Origin: Cellulomonas iranensis NBRC 101100 = JCM 18110
Lineage (GTDB): Bacteria > Actinomycetota > Actinomycetes > Actinomycetales > Cellulomonadaceae
Length of the DNA stretch: 56,109 bases
Direction: 5' to 3'
Assembly: GCF_001552375.1 (NCBI RefSeq)
Contig: NZ_BCRB01000020.1
Span: 1 to 56,109, forward strand
Below are positions 47,248-55,828 of this stretch, one piece after another; the first letter of the stretch is position 1; each line of letters opens with the position of its first letter. The notes under the pieces are model-generated. The model saw only the letters and a list, made by a program, of their open reading frames with translations, searched no databases and was not told the origin of the DNA. Made by a program: the position numbers and the translations under genes.

Positions 47248-48357
47248 GTGGCTGCCGACGACCTGCTCGACCTGTCCGCCGACGTCGTGACGCTCACGCG
47301 CCAGGTGTGCGACCTGCCGTCCGTGAGCGGTGACGAGACGCGCCTCGCGGACGCGGTCGAGGCCGCGCTGCGCGCGTACCCGCACCTGGAGGTGCTGCGC
47401 GACGGCGACACCGTGGTCGCGCGCACGCACCTGGGGCGCGAGCGGCGCGTGGTCGTCGCGGGCCACCTCGACACGGTGCCGCTCGCGGGGAACCTGCCGA
47501 CGCGCCTCGAGGGTGACGTGCTGTGGGGTCGGGGCACGGTCGACATGAAGGGCGGCGTGGCCGTCGCGCTGTCCCTCGCCGCGTCGCTCACAGCGCCGGT
47601 GCACGACGTGACGTGGGTGTTCTACGACCATGAGGAGGTCGCGTCCGAGCTCAACGGCCTGGGTCGCGTCGTGCGGCACCACCCCGAGTGGCTCGCCGCG
47701 GACTTCGCGGTGCTCGGCGAGCCCAGCGACGGCGGACTCGAGGGCGGCTGCAACGGCACGCTGCGCGTCGAGGTGCGTCTGGCGGGCGTCGCGGCGCACT
47801 CGGCGCGCGCGTGGGTCGGCGTCAACGCGGTGCACGCCGCGGGCGAGGTGCTGCGCCGGCTCGAGGCGTACGAGCCCGCGACGGTCGAGGTCGACGGGCT
47901 CGCGTACCGCGAGAGCCTCAACGCGGTCCTCATCAGCGGCGGCGTCGCGACCAACGTCATCCCCGACGCGTGCGTCGTCACGGTCAACTACCGGTTCGCG
48001 CCGTCGCGGTCGGTCGACGAGGCCGTGGCGCACGTGCGCGACCTGTTCGCGGGCTACGACATCGAGGTCACCGACGCGGCCGCGGGCGCCCGCCCCGGGC
48101 TCGACGTGCCCGCCGCGCAGGACTTCGCGGCCGCGGTCCTCGCGGTGACCGGGGGCAGCCCGGCGCCCAAGTACGGCTGGACGGACGTCGCGCGGTTCAG
48201 CGAGCTCGGGGTGCCCGCCGTGAACTTCGGGCCCGGCGACCCGCTGCTCGCGCACAAGGACGACGAGCGCGTGCCCGTCGCGCAGATCGAGCTGTGCCAC
48301 CGCGCGCTGCGCGCGTGGCTCACGGGCGAGCAGCCGGACGGCCCCGGCACGGCCTGA
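47248..48357 (+). CDS. dapE: Succinyl-diaminopimelate desuccinylase
   Basis: 369 residues from GTG 47248; an upstream frame to 47215 overlaps the promoter. Zinc-dependent M20 amidohydrolase that hydrolyses N-succinyl-LL-DAP. Metal and catalytic motifs: VVAGHLDTVPLAGN (His and Asp), GRGTVDMKGGVAVAL (bridging Asp), VFYDHEEVASELNGLG (catalytic Glu pair), and the late His in LLAHKDDERVPVAQI. The dimerisation domain includes NGTLRVEVRLAGVAAHSARAWVGVNAVHAAGEVL. Divergent from dapD. Confidence 0.94.
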   Translation: MAADDLLDLSADVVTLTRQVCDLPSVSGDETRLADAVEAALRAYPHLEVLRDGDTVVARTHLGRERRVVVAGHLDTVPLAGNLPTRLEGDVLWGRGTVDMKGGVAVALSLAASLTAPVHDVTWVFYDHEEVASELNGLGRVVRHHPEWLAADFAVLGEPSDGGLEGGCNGTLRVEVRLAGVAAHSARAWVGVNAVHAAGEVLRRLEAYEPATVEVDGLAYRESLNAVLISGGVATNVIPDACVVTVNYRFAPSRSVDEAVAHVRDLFAGYDIEVTDAAAGARPGLDVPAAQDFAAAVLAVTGGSPAPKYGWTDVARFSELGVPAVNFGPGDPLLAHKDDERVPVAQIELCHRALRAWLTGEQPDGPGTA

Positions 48358-48420
48358 CGCGGCGTCCCCGGGCCTGCGGCGAGCGGCGCGCTTCCCGCCG
48401 CGACGCGTCCCACCTGCACC

Positions 48421-48426
48421 TAGGCT
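48421..48426 (+). promoter_or_regulatory. Leaderless -10 element of the LOG-family gene
   Basis: TAGGCT 13 nt before ATG 48434; no Shine-Dalgarno. Confidence 0.55.
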
Positions 48427-48433
48427 CGGGGCC

Positions 48434-49315
48434 ATGACCCACGAGACGTCGGCACCCGCACCGGAGTACCGCCGCGGCCCCGTGCTGCTGCGGCGCGACC
48501 AGATCCCCGCCACGACCTCCGACCAGCGGCTGCTGTCGCGCGGCGAGGGCGCCTCCTGGCTGCACTCGGACCCCTGGCGCGTCATGCGGATCCAGAGCGA
48601 GTTCGTCGAGGGGTTCGGCGCGCTGGCCGAGGTCGGGCCCGCCGTGAGCGTGTTCGGCTCGGCACGCGTCAAGCCGGGCGACCCGTACTACGCGATGGCG
48701 CAGGACGTCTCGCGCGGCCTCGTCGACGCGGGGTACGCGGTGATCACGGGCGGCGGCCCCGGGATCATGGAGGCGGCCAACAAGGGTGCCGCCGACGCCG
48801 AGGGGCTGTCGATCGGCCTCGGGATCGAGCTGCCGTTCGAGCAGGGCATGAACCGGTGGGTCGACCTCGGCGTCAACTTCCGCTACTTCTTCGCCCGCAA
48901 GACGATGTTCGTCAAGTACTCCGAGGGCTTCGTCGTGCTGCCCGGCGGTTTCGGCACGTTCGACGAGCTGTTCGAGGCGCTCACGCTCGTCCAGACCCAC
49001 AAGGTCACGGGCTTCCCGATCGTGCTGCTCGGCGGCGACTACTGGGACGGGTTGCTCGCGTGGCTGCGGGGACCGGTCCTCGAGAACGGCATGATCGCCG
49101 CCGCCGACGTCGACCTGCTGCACGTCGCGTCGACCGCCGAGGAGGCCGTCGACGTCGTCGTGCGGCGCAACGCCGAGATCCGTGCCGAGGAGGCTGCGGC
49201 CGCCGAGGCGACCGAACGGGCGAACCACGAGGCGCAGGTCGCCGGCGGCGGCCCGGTCCCGGAGCCCGTCGGCGGCGAGCCGCAGGACGAGCAGCTCGCC
49301 GGCGGCGGGTGGTGA
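48434..49315 (+). CDS. LOG-family (TIGR00730) protein, putative cytokinin riboside 5'-monophosphate phosphoribohydrolase
   Basis: 293 residues. Rossmann-like nucleotide hydrolase of the LOG/YgdH group: FGSARVKPGDPYYAMAQDVSRGLVDAGYAVITGGGPGIMEAANKGA, then FEQGMNRWVDLGVNFRYFFARKTMFVKYSEGFVVLPGGFGTFDELFEALTLVQ with the PGGxGTxxE active-site motif. The N-terminal extension (RRGPVLLRRDQIPATTSDQRLL) is typical of the Rv1205 relatives. The C-terminal 45 residues are a low-complexity Glu/Ala/Gly tail. It overlaps folP2 by 4 bp. Confidence 0.9.
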   Translation: MTHETSAPAPEYRRGPVLLRRDQIPATTSDQRLLSRGEGASWLHSDPWRVMRIQSEFVEGFGALAEVGPAVSVFGSARVKPGDPYYAMAQDVSRGLVDAGYAVITGGGPGIMEAANKGAADAEGLSIGLGIELPFEQGMNRWVDLGVNFRYFFARKTMFVKYSEGFVVLPGGFGTFDELFEALTLVQTHKVTGFPIVLLGGDYWDGLLAWLRGPVLENGMIAAADVDLLHVASTAEEAVDVVVRRNAEIRAEEAAAAEATERANHEAQVAGGGPVPEPVGGEPQDEQLAGGGW

Positions 49316-50238
49316 CGAGCGGCCCGCTGCCCGGCGTCCCCGCCGGTGCGACGCCGCTGCGGCTGCGCGGTCGGACGTTCGCGCCCGACCGGCCCGTCGT
49401 CATGGCGGTCGTCAACCGCACGCCGGACTCGTTCTACGCCGCGGCGCGCTACCGCGACGACGACGTCGACGCGGCCGTCGACAGGGCCGTCGAGCAGGGC
49501 GCCGACGTGCTGGACGTCGGGGGCGTGCGGGCGGGCCGCGGTCCGGCGGTCGACGAGGCCGAGGAGGTCGCGCGCGTCGTGCCCGTCGTCGAGCGCGTGC
49601 GCGCGCGGCACCCGGAGCTGCTGGTGAGCGTGGACACGTGGCGCGCGGGCGTCGCGCGCGCGGTCGCCGACGCGGGTGCCGACCTGCTCAACGACACGTG
49701 GGCGGGGCACGACCCGGGGCTCGTCGAGGTCGCCGCCGAGCGGGGGCTCGGCGTCGTGTGCTCGCACACCGGCGGCGCGACGCCGCGCACCGACCCGTTC
49801 CGCGTCACGTACCCCGCGCCGCCGGGCGTCGACCCGCTCGACGGCGTCGTCGACGACGTGGTCCGCACGCTGACGGCCGCGGCCGCGCGGGCGGTCGCGC
49901 TCGGGGTCGACCCCGCCGCGGTGCTCGTCGACGCGACGCTCGACTTCGGCAAGACCACGTGGCACTCGCTGCACCTGCTCAGAAGCACCCCGCAGATCGT
50001 GCAGATCGGGCACCCTGTGCTCATGGCGATCTCGCGCAAGGACCTGGTGGGGGAGACGCTCGACCTGCCGCCCGACGAGCGGCTCGAGGGCACGCTCGCC
50101 GCGACGGCGGTCGCGGCGTGGCTCGGTGCGCGCGTGTTCCGCGTGCACGACGTCGCGGCGACGCGGCGCACGCTCGACATGGTCGCGGCGATCCGCGCCG
50201 AGCGGGCGCCCGCGGTCGCGCTGCGGGGCATGGTGTGA
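49312..50238 (+). CDS. folP2: FolP2-type dihydropteroate synthase paralogue
   Basis: 308 residues from GTG 49312 overlapping the LOG gene. TIM-barrel of the dihydropteroate synthase family: MAVVNRTPDSFY, GADVLDVGGVRAGRG, VSVDTWRAGVARAVADAGADLLNDTWAGHDP, and ERLEGTLAATAVAAWLGARVFRVHDVAATRRTLDM. The pattern NRTPDSFY and LDFGKTTWHSLHLL, in place of NVTPDSFSDGG and DPGIGFGKT, is that of M. tuberculosis FolP2 (Rv1207), which is reported to lack classical folate-synthesis activity. Expected to be a divergent pterin-binding protein rather than the main FolP. Confidence 0.88.
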   Translation: MTSGPLPGVPAGATPLRLRGRTFAPDRPVVMAVVNRTPDSFYAAARYRDDDVDAAVDRAVEQGADVLDVGGVRAGRGPAVDEAEEVARVVPVVERVRARHPELLVSVDTWRAGVARAVADAGADLLNDTWAGHDPGLVEVAAERGLGVVCSHTGGATPRTDPFRVTYPAPPGVDPLDGVVDDVVRTLTAAAARAVALGVDPAAVLVDATLDFGKTTWHSLHLLRSTPQIVQIGHPVLMAISRKDLVGETLDLPPDERLEGTLAATAVAAWLGARVFRVHDVAATRRTLDMVAAIRAERAPAVALRGMV

Positions 50239-51533
50239 GCGCGGCGCAGGGCGGGCACGGCGACGGCGCCGTGGCCGCCGCGGACGCGACCGGGCACGAC
50301 GCCGCGCCGGAGCGGCGGCCCGCGGGGTGGTGGGAGCGCGTCCGTGCGTGGCCCTGGTGGGTGCACGTGCTGCTCGTGTTCGCCGCGTCGCGGCTGCTCG
50401 CGGGCGTGGTCTTCGTGTGGACGTCGACGGTCCAGGAGGCGAACCTCTGGACCGACGCCAACCCGCCGTACCAGGAGTACGTCGCGCTCATGTACGACGG
50501 CGGCTGGTACCGGCAGATCGCCGAGAGCGGCTACCCCGCGGAGCTCCCGCGCGACGCGCAGGGGCTCGTGCAGCAGAACCCCTGGGCCTTCTTCCCGCTC
50601 TACCCGATGCTCGTGCGGGGCCTCATGGCGCTCACGGGCGGCTCGTGGGTCGTCGTGGCGCCGACCGTCTCGCTCGTGCTCGCGGCCGCGGCCGCGCTGG
50701 TCGTGCACGAGGTGGTCCGGCAGGGTGCGCCTCGCGCGGTCGCGGCGCGGCCCGGGCTGCCGCTCGCGTCGGTCGCGCTGGTCTGCGCGTTCCCGACGGC
50801 CGCGGTCCTGCAGGTGGCGTACACCGAGTCCGCCGCGCTGCTGTTGGTCGCGACGTCGCTGCTGCTGATCGTGCGGCGGCAGTACGGCTGGGCCGCGCTC
50901 GCGGTCGTGGCGCTCGGCTTCACGCGCGCGGTCGCGCTGCCGATGGCCGTCGTCGTGGTGGTCCACGCGGGTGTGCGCTGGTGGCGTGCGCGCCGCGGCG
51001 AGGACACGTTCGGGCGGCGCGACGGCCTCGGCCTCGCCGGGCTCGCGGTCGCGGCGGGGGTGTCGGGCGTCGCGTGGCCGGCCGTCTGCGGCTGGGCGAC
51101 GGGGGTGCCGGACGGCTACCTGCAGACGCAGGAGGCGTGGCGCGGCATCCGCGAGGTGACGCCGTTCTACGGCTGGACGTACGTGCCGCAGTTCTGGTTC
51201 GGCGACGCCGGGCCGTGGCTCGTCGCGGCCGGTGCGGCGCTCGTGCTGGCGGTGCTGCTGGTGCCGGCCGCGTGGCGCGTCGGGCCCGAGCTGCACGCGT
51301 GGTCGGCCGCGTACGTGCTGTACATCGTCGCGGTCATCGAGCCGGGCTCGAGCCTCGCGCGGTTCCTGCTGCTCGCGTTCCCGCTGGCAGCGGTCACGGC
51401 CGGGGTAGTGACGCGGCCCCCGTGGGCGCGTCGGCTGTGGTTCGGCGCCGTCCTCGTGCTCATGCTGGGGCTGCAGGTGCTGTGGATCCGCCAGATGTGG
51501 GAGTTCAACCCGCACGGCGACTGGCCGCCGTGA
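50235..51533 (+). CDS. PIG-V-like integral membrane mannosyltransferase
   Basis: 432 residues from GTG 50235, overlapping folP2 (GTGA). About nine membrane helices. The first loop carries YDGGWYRQIAESGYP and QQNPWAFFPLYPMLVRGL, the conserved GT-C/PIG-V region (W/Y-D-x-x-W-Y-x-x-I-A-x-x-G-Y ... F-F-P-L-Y-P). In actinobacteria such enzymes use polyprenyl-phosphate-linked mannose on the outer membrane face. The exact acceptor is unknown. An Ala/Asp-rich leader of about 35 residues precedes helix 1. Confidence 0.8.
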   Translation: MSAAQGGHGDGAVAAADATGHDAAPERRPAGWWERVRAWPWWVHVLLVFAASRLLAGVVFVWTSTVQEANLWTDANPPYQEYVALMYDGGWYRQIAESGYPAELPRDAQGLVQQNPWAFFPLYPMLVRGLMALTGGSWVVVAPTVSLVLAAAAALVVHEVVRQGAPRAVAARPGLPLASVALVCAFPTAAVLQVAYTESAALLLVATSLLLIVRRQYGWAALAVVALGFTRAVALPMAVVVVVHAGVRWWRARRGEDTFGRRDGLGLAGLAVAAGVSGVAWPAVCGWATGVPDGYLQTQEAWRGIREVTPFYGWTYVPQFWFGDAGPWLVAAGAALVLAVLLVPAAWRVGPELHAWSAAYVLYIVAVIEPGSSLARFLLLAFPLAAVTAGVVTRPPWARRLWFGAVLVLMLGLQVLWIRQMWEFNPHGDWPP

Positions 51534-51579
51534 GCGGTCCGTGGTGCGGGCACCGGGGCGGTGTCCGCCCTCGGTGAAC

Positions 51580-51585
51580 TAGGAT
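51580..51585 (+). promoter_or_regulatory. -10 element of the DUF3117 gene
   Basis: TAGGAT about 93 nt before ATG 51673; gives an 80-nt leader. Confidence 0.45.
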
Positions 51586-51672
51586 GGTCGGCGGACAACC
51601 GGCTGACCAGTGAGGTTGCCGGGGCCGCCGACGAACGTCGGACGGCCGTAGACGAGGCGAAGGAGAGGCCGC

Positions 51673-51840
51673 ATGGCCGCGATGAAGCCGAGGACCGGCG
51701 ACGGACCGCTCGAGGTGACCAAGGAGGGTCGCGGCATCGTCATGCGCGTCCCGCTCGAGGGTGGCGGACGGCTGGTGGTCGAGCTCAACGCGACCGAGGC
51801 CGCCGAGCTGGGCGAGGCATTGTCCTCCGTCGTCGGCTGA
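51673..51840 (+). CDS. DUF3117 small protein
   Basis: 55 residues (MAAMKPRTGDGPLEVTKEGR ... ELGEALSSVVG) from ATG 51673 with AGGAGAGG 4 nt upstream. Actinobacteria-specific family, the counterpart of M. tuberculosis Rv1211: a short beta-rich core (GIVMRVPLEGGGRLVVELN) and a C-terminal helix (ATEAAELGEALSSVV). Function unknown but the protein is almost invariant in the phylum. It sits in the conserved folP2-sigE interval. Confidence 0.93.
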   Translation: MAAMKPRTGDGPLEVTKEGRGIVMRVPLEGGGRLVVELNATEAAELGEALSSVVG

Positions 51841-51850
51841 CGACCGCCGC

Positions 51851-53440
51851 ATGAGCCCTCGCTCCACCGGCACCGCCGCCCTGCGCACGCCGCCGCTCGT
51901 CACGCTGCACGGCGCCACCGTCGTCGACTCCCCGCTCCTCACGGACGGGTCGGTCGACGCGGTGGCCGTGCAGGTCGCCCCGCCGCGGCCGGGCGACGAC
52001 GCGCTGCAGCCCCGCTCGGGGACGCCGCAGGCGGCGGCGCGGTACGGCGTCGACCTCGCCGAGCTGGCGGAGCGCGCCGGGCTCACGGGTGCGGCGGGCG
52101 AGGCGTTCACGGTGCACCTGCCGCTGCCCGTCGGGTCGTCCGTCGCGCTGCCGTGGGCGGGGCTGCCGCCGCGGCTCGTGCTCGTGGGCGTCGGCGACGA
52201 GAGCCCGACGGCGCTGCGCCGTGCGGGTGCGGCGCTCGCACGCGCGACGCGCGACCTGGGCCGGGTCGCGACGACCGTCGGCGCGCAGACCCACCACGAC
52301 GCCGCCGGCGCCGCACGTGCCGCGCGCGCGGTCGTCGAGGGCTACCTGCTCGCGGCGTACACGACGCCGCGCGTCACGGCCGAGCCGCCGACCGCGCGCG
52401 CCGCCGAGCTCGTGCTGCTCGGGCGGGACGGCGACGAGGTGGCGACGGCCGTCGAGGCCGCCCGCACCGGGGCCACCGCGACGTGGCTCGTGCGCGACCT
52501 CGCCAACACGCCCTCGAACGTCAAGGACCCGGCGTGGCTCGCGGACCGTGCGCGCCGGCTCGGCACGGACGCGGGGCTCGAGGTCCAGGTGCTCGGCCCG
52601 CGCGAGCTCGCCGCGGGCGGGTTCGGCGGGATCCTCGCGGTGGGCGGCGGTTCCGCCTCGCCGCCGCGCCTCGTGCGGCTCACGTACACGCCGGAGGGCG
52701 GCGGGGGCCGGCACGTCGTCGTCGTGGGCAAGGGCATCACCTACGACACGGGCGGTCTGTCGATCAAGCCGCGCGAGGCCATGGTGCCCATGAAGACGGA
52801 CATGGCCGGTGCCGCGGTCGCGCTCGCGACCGTCCTCGGTGCCGCGCGCTCTCGCGTGCCGCACCGCGTGACCGCCGTGCTGCCGCTCGCCGAGAACCAC
52901 GTCGGCGCCGCCTCCTACCGGCCCGGCGACGTGCTGACGCTGCACGGCGGCACGACCGTCGAGATCGCCAACACCGACGCCGAGGGGCGCCTGGTGCTCG
53001 CCGACGCGCTCGCGTGGGCCGACGCGACGCTCGAGCCCGACGTGCTCCTCGACGTCGCGACGCTCACGGGCGCCGCGAGCCTCGGCCTCGGCAAGCAGCA
53101 CGCCGCGCTGTACGGCACCGACGACGCCCTCGTCGCCGCGCTCGCCGCCGCGGGTGAGCGCACGGGCGAGCTCGCCTGGCCGATGCCGCTCGTCGCGGAC
53201 TACGCCGAGGCCGTGCACTCGTCCGTCGCCGACCTGCGGCACGTGCCGCAGGACCGCACGATCGGCGGCGGCTCGATCACCGCGGCCCTGTTCCTGCAGC
53301 GCTTCGTCGGCGAGCGGACCTGGGCCCACCTCGACATCGCCGGCCCTGCACGGGCGACCGCCGACAAGCACGAGGTCACCGAGGGCGCGACCGGCTACGG
53401 CGCCCGGCTGCTCCTGGAGTACCTGGACGCGCTGGTCTGA
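51851..53440 (+). CDS. pepA: M17 leucyl aminopeptidase
   Basis: 529 residues from ATG 51851, 10 nt after the DUF3117 stop. Cytosolic metallo-aminopeptidase. The catalytic domain has VVVVGKGITYDTGGLSIKP (Lys and Asp ligands), MVPMKTDMAGAAVAL, and the family signature NTDAEGRL with its Asp and Glu ligands, followed by HLDIAGPA. The N-terminal macro-like domain is divergent. Complete length. It may share a transcript with DUF3117. Confidence 0.93.
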   Translation: MSPRSTGTAALRTPPLVTLHGATVVDSPLLTDGSVDAVAVQVAPPRPGDDALQPRSGTPQAAARYGVDLAELAERAGLTGAAGEAFTVHLPLPVGSSVALPWAGLPPRLVLVGVGDESPTALRRAGAALARATRDLGRVATTVGAQTHHDAAGAARAARAVVEGYLLAAYTTPRVTAEPPTARAAELVLLGRDGDEVATAVEAARTGATATWLVRDLANTPSNVKDPAWLADRARRLGTDAGLEVQVLGPRELAAGGFGGILAVGGGSASPPRLVRLTYTPEGGGGRHVVVVGKGITYDTGGLSIKPREAMVPMKTDMAGAAVALATVLGAARSRVPHRVTAVLPLAENHVGAASYRPGDVLTLHGGTTVEIANTDAEGRLVLADALAWADATLEPDVLLDVATLTGAASLGLGKQHAALYGTDDALVAALAAAGERTGELAWPMPLVADYAEAVHSSVADLRHVPQDRTIGGGSITAALFLQRFVGERTWAHLDIAGPARATADKHEVTEGATGYGARLLLEYLDALV

Positions 53441-53452
53441 CGCGTGCCCGCG

Positions 53453-53474
53453 CCGCCCCCCGGCGGGGGAGCGG
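53453..53474. terminator. Bidirectional hairpin between pepA and the methyltransferase
   Basis: CCGC-CCCCC against GGGGG-A-GCGG, nine pairs with one bulged A and a 3-4 nt loop, directly before the opposing stop at 53475. Confidence 0.6.
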
Positions 53475-54080
53475 TCAGCGTCGCACGGCCACCAGCAGGC
53501 CGTCGCCCGTGGGCAGCAGCGCGGGCACCAGGCGCTCGTCCGCACGGACCTGCCGGCCGACGTCCCGCACGGTCGTCGTGGTCTCGTCGCGGCGCGCCGG
53601 GTCGGCGACGCGGTCGTACCAGAGCGCGTCGTCCACGACCAGCACGCCGCCCGGGCGCAGCAGCCGCACGGCCTGCTCGACGTAGCCCGGGTAGCCCTCG
53701 ACGTCGGCGTCGACGACGACCATGTCGTAGCCGCCGTCGGTCAGGCGCGGCAGCACGTCCAGCGCGCGGCCCGAGATCGCGCGCGTGCGCGTGCTGCGGA
53801 CGCCCTCCTCGGCGAACGCCTCCTTGGCGGCGCGCTGGTGCTCGAGCTCGATGTCGATCGTCGTGAGCACGCCGTCCGCGGGCATGCCGCGCAGCAGGTA
53901 GAGCGAGCCGACGCCGGCACCGGTGCCGACCTCGACGACCGCGCGCGCCTGCACCGCGGCCGCCAGCACGCGCAGCGCCGCACCCGCACCGGGGGCCACG
54001 GGGGTGCACCCGAGGTGCGACGCGCGCTCGCGGGCCCGCAGCAGCACGTCGTCCTCGTCGAGGAACTCCTCGCAGTACAC
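53475..54080 (-). CDS. SAM-dependent O-methyltransferase
   Basis: 201 residues from GTG 54080, the first conventional start. The class I fold has motif I VVEVGTGAGVGSLYLLRGMP, TIDIELEHQRAAKEAFAEEG, and the acidic DMVVVDADVEGYPGYVEQAVRLLRPGGVLVVDDALW, which is the catechol-type O-methyltransferase pattern with the metal-site Asp residues. It is the counterpart of Rv1220c, divergent from sigE. The family normally begins about 9 residues earlier (S-T-D-K-A-x-S-W), and that reading is open to an ATC at 54107 preceded by GAGGAGG, so the true start may be there. TACGCT (minus, 54160-54155) could be the -10. Confidence 0.88.
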   Translation of the reverse strand: MYCEEFLDEDDVLLRARERASHLGCTPVAPGAGAALRVLAAAVQARAVVEVGTGAGVGSLYLLRGMPADGVLTTIDIELEHQRAAKEAFAEEGVRSTRTRAISGRALDVLPRLTDGGYDMVVVDADVEGYPGYVEQAVRLLRPGGVLVVDDALWYDRVADPARRDETTTTVRDVGRQVRADERLVPALLPTGDGLLVAVRR

Positions 54081-54262
54081 CCAGCTCTGGGCCTTGTCGG
54101 TGGAGATGTCGGCCTCCTCGTCGTGCGCCCCGGGCGGGGGCGTCCCTGCCGGTCAGCGTAGTCCCGGGTGCGTCGGCCGTCGGTCACCGCGCGCGCGTGG
54201 CGGACGGGCGCGCACGGGTTCGCCCACGACGAACACGGGTCGAGGTCCTGGCGTCGACCTGG

Positions 54263-54268
54263 GACACT
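54263..54268 (+). promoter_or_regulatory. -10-like element upstream of sigE
   Basis: GACACT, followed by ribosome-binding site GGAGAG (54289-54294). No obvious ECF-type GGAAC -35 / CGTT -10 pair was seen in 54121-54305. Confidence 0.35.
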
Positions 54269-54305
54269 GGTGGTCAGCGTCCCGACCCGGAGAGAACCCA
54301 CGCAC

Positions 54306-54920
54306 ATGAGCGATCAGCCCGCCGACTGGCAGGCACCGTCGTGGGAGGAGATCGTCCGCGAGCACTCGGCGCGCGTCTACCGTCTCGCGTACCGCCTGAC
54401 CGGCAACCGGCACGACGCCGAGGACCTCACGCAGGAGACGTTCGTGCGGGTCTTCCGGTCGCTGCACACGTACAGCCCCGGCACGTTCGAGGGGTGGTTG
54501 CACCGCATCACGACCAACCTGTTCCTCGACCAGGCGCGCCGCCGCCAGCGCGTGCGGATCGAGACCATCGGGGACGACACCGAGCGCTGGGCCTCGCCCG
54601 ACGCGCTCGCGACGCCCGAGCGCGCGTTCGAGAACGGGAACCTCGACCACGACGTGCAGCGCGCGCTCGACGCGCTGCCGCCCGAGTACCGCGCGGCCGT
54701 CGTGCTGTGCGACATCGAGGGGCTGTCGTACGAGGAGATCGCCGTCACGCTGGGCATCAAGCTCGGCACCGTGCGCTCGCGGATCCACCGGGCCCGTGCC
54801 CGGCTGCGGGTCGCGCTCGAGCACCGGCGGCCGTCCGCCGCGACGTCCGCCGACCCGGACGCGTCCCTGCCGGGGGTCGTGACCGGCACGGCGGACGCCC
54901 CCGCGGGGGTGGCCCGATGA
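54306..54920 (+). CDS. sigE: ECF sigma factor SigE
   Basis: 204 residues from ATG 54306. Sigma region 2 is [45 protein letters not shown]. Region 4 is [45 protein letters not shown], with the helix-turn-helix. Synteny with Rv1221 (between the O-methyltransferase and the anti-sigma/htrA genes) identifies it as the envelope- and oxidative-stress SigE. The stop overlaps the anti-sigma start (ATGA), which ensures stoichiometric production. Confidence 0.93.
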   Translation: MSDQPADWQAPSWEEIVREHSARVYRLAYRLTGNRHDAEDLTQETFVRVFRSLHTYSPGTFEGWLHRITTNLFLDQARRRQRVRIETIGDDTERWASPDALATPERAFENGNLDHDVQRALDALPPEYRAAVVLCDIEGLSYEEIAVTLGIKLGTVRSRIHRARARLRVALEHRRPSAATSADPDASLPGVVTGTADAPAGVAR

Positions 54921-55828
54921 TGCACCTCGGCTCGCGCATCAGCGCGCTCGTGGACGGGCAGCTCGACCCCGCCGCGACCGAGCGCGCGCTCGCGCACGTC
55001 GCGCTGTGCGGTGCGTGCGCGCGCGAGCTGGCCGACGCGCGTGCCGCGCGGCGCGCGCTCGCGGCCGCGGAGCCGGTGCAGCCCACCGAGGACCTCACGG
55101 CCCGTCTGCTCTCGCTGTCCGCGCAGGGGGCGCCGCCGGACGCGCCCCGGTGCGACCCGTTCGCCGTCGGCGGCGGCGCCGCGCTGCCCGTCGCGGCCAC
55201 GCGTGCGCTGCGCGGCGACGTCGTCGCGCGCCGTTCACCCGTGCGCCTCGTGGTGGGCTCGGTGGCGGGGCTGGGCGCGGTCGCCGCGAGCCTGTTCGTC
55301 CTCGGCGGCCGTCCCGTCGTGACCCCCACGAGCCACCCCGCGGCGGTGCTCGGGCTCCTCGCGCACCCGTCGGCCGTCGCGGTCGACGGACGCACGCTGC
55401 GTGCCGACGACGACACCGTGTCGCGGCTGCGCGGCCAGGGGTGGACGTTCCCGCAGAGCCTGCCCACCGACTGGCGCGTCGCGGGGATCCGCTGGTCGCC
55501 TGGCGACGTCGACACGCTCGAGGTCGACGTCGCGGGCCCCGACGGCACGTTCGTGGTGACGGAGCAGCAGGGACGCCTCGACACCGACGCGCTCGCGGGC
55601 GCCCCCGTCCGCGAGATCGGCGGTCGCGAGGTCCACGTGCTGTCGTACGAGCCCTGGCACGTCGCGTGGCAGTCCGAGGCGACGGTCGTGCAGGTCGTCG
55701 CCGCGCAGGACGACGGCGACGTCGACGCGCTCGTCGCGGCCTTCCCGGCCGGCGGCTACGACGACACCATGACCGGGCGCATCGGCCGCGGCTGGCAGAC
55801 CGTGTCGACGGTGTGGGAGCGCCCGTGA
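54917..55828 (+). CDS. rseA: Anti-sigma-E factor, zinc-binding membrane type
   Basis: 303 residues from ATG 54917; the next codon is also ATG. The N-terminal ZAS domain has the H-x3-C-x2-C motif (HVALCGAC, about residues 27-34), which binds the sigma factor and senses thiol stress. One membrane helix ([21 protein letters not shown]) follows at about 113-133. The C-terminal 170 residues lie outside the membrane ([32 protein letters not shown]), much longer than mycobacterial RseA, and may be a ligand- or protein-sensing domain. Overlaps sigE and the following gene. Confidence 0.88.
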   Translation: MMHLGSRISALVDGQLDPAATERALAHVALCGACARELADARAARRALAAAEPVQPTEDLTARLLSLSAQGAPPDAPRCDPFAVGGGAALPVAATRALRGDVVARRSPVRLVVGSVAGLGAVAASLFVLGGRPVVTPTSHPAAVLGLLAHPSAVAVDGRTLRADDDTVSRLRGQGWTFPQSLPTDWRVAGIRWSPGDVDTLEVDVAGPDGTFVVTEQQGRLDTDALAGAPVREIGGREVHVLSYEPWHVAWQSEATVVQVVAAQDDGDVDALVAAFPAGGYDDTMTGRIGRGWQTVSTVWERP

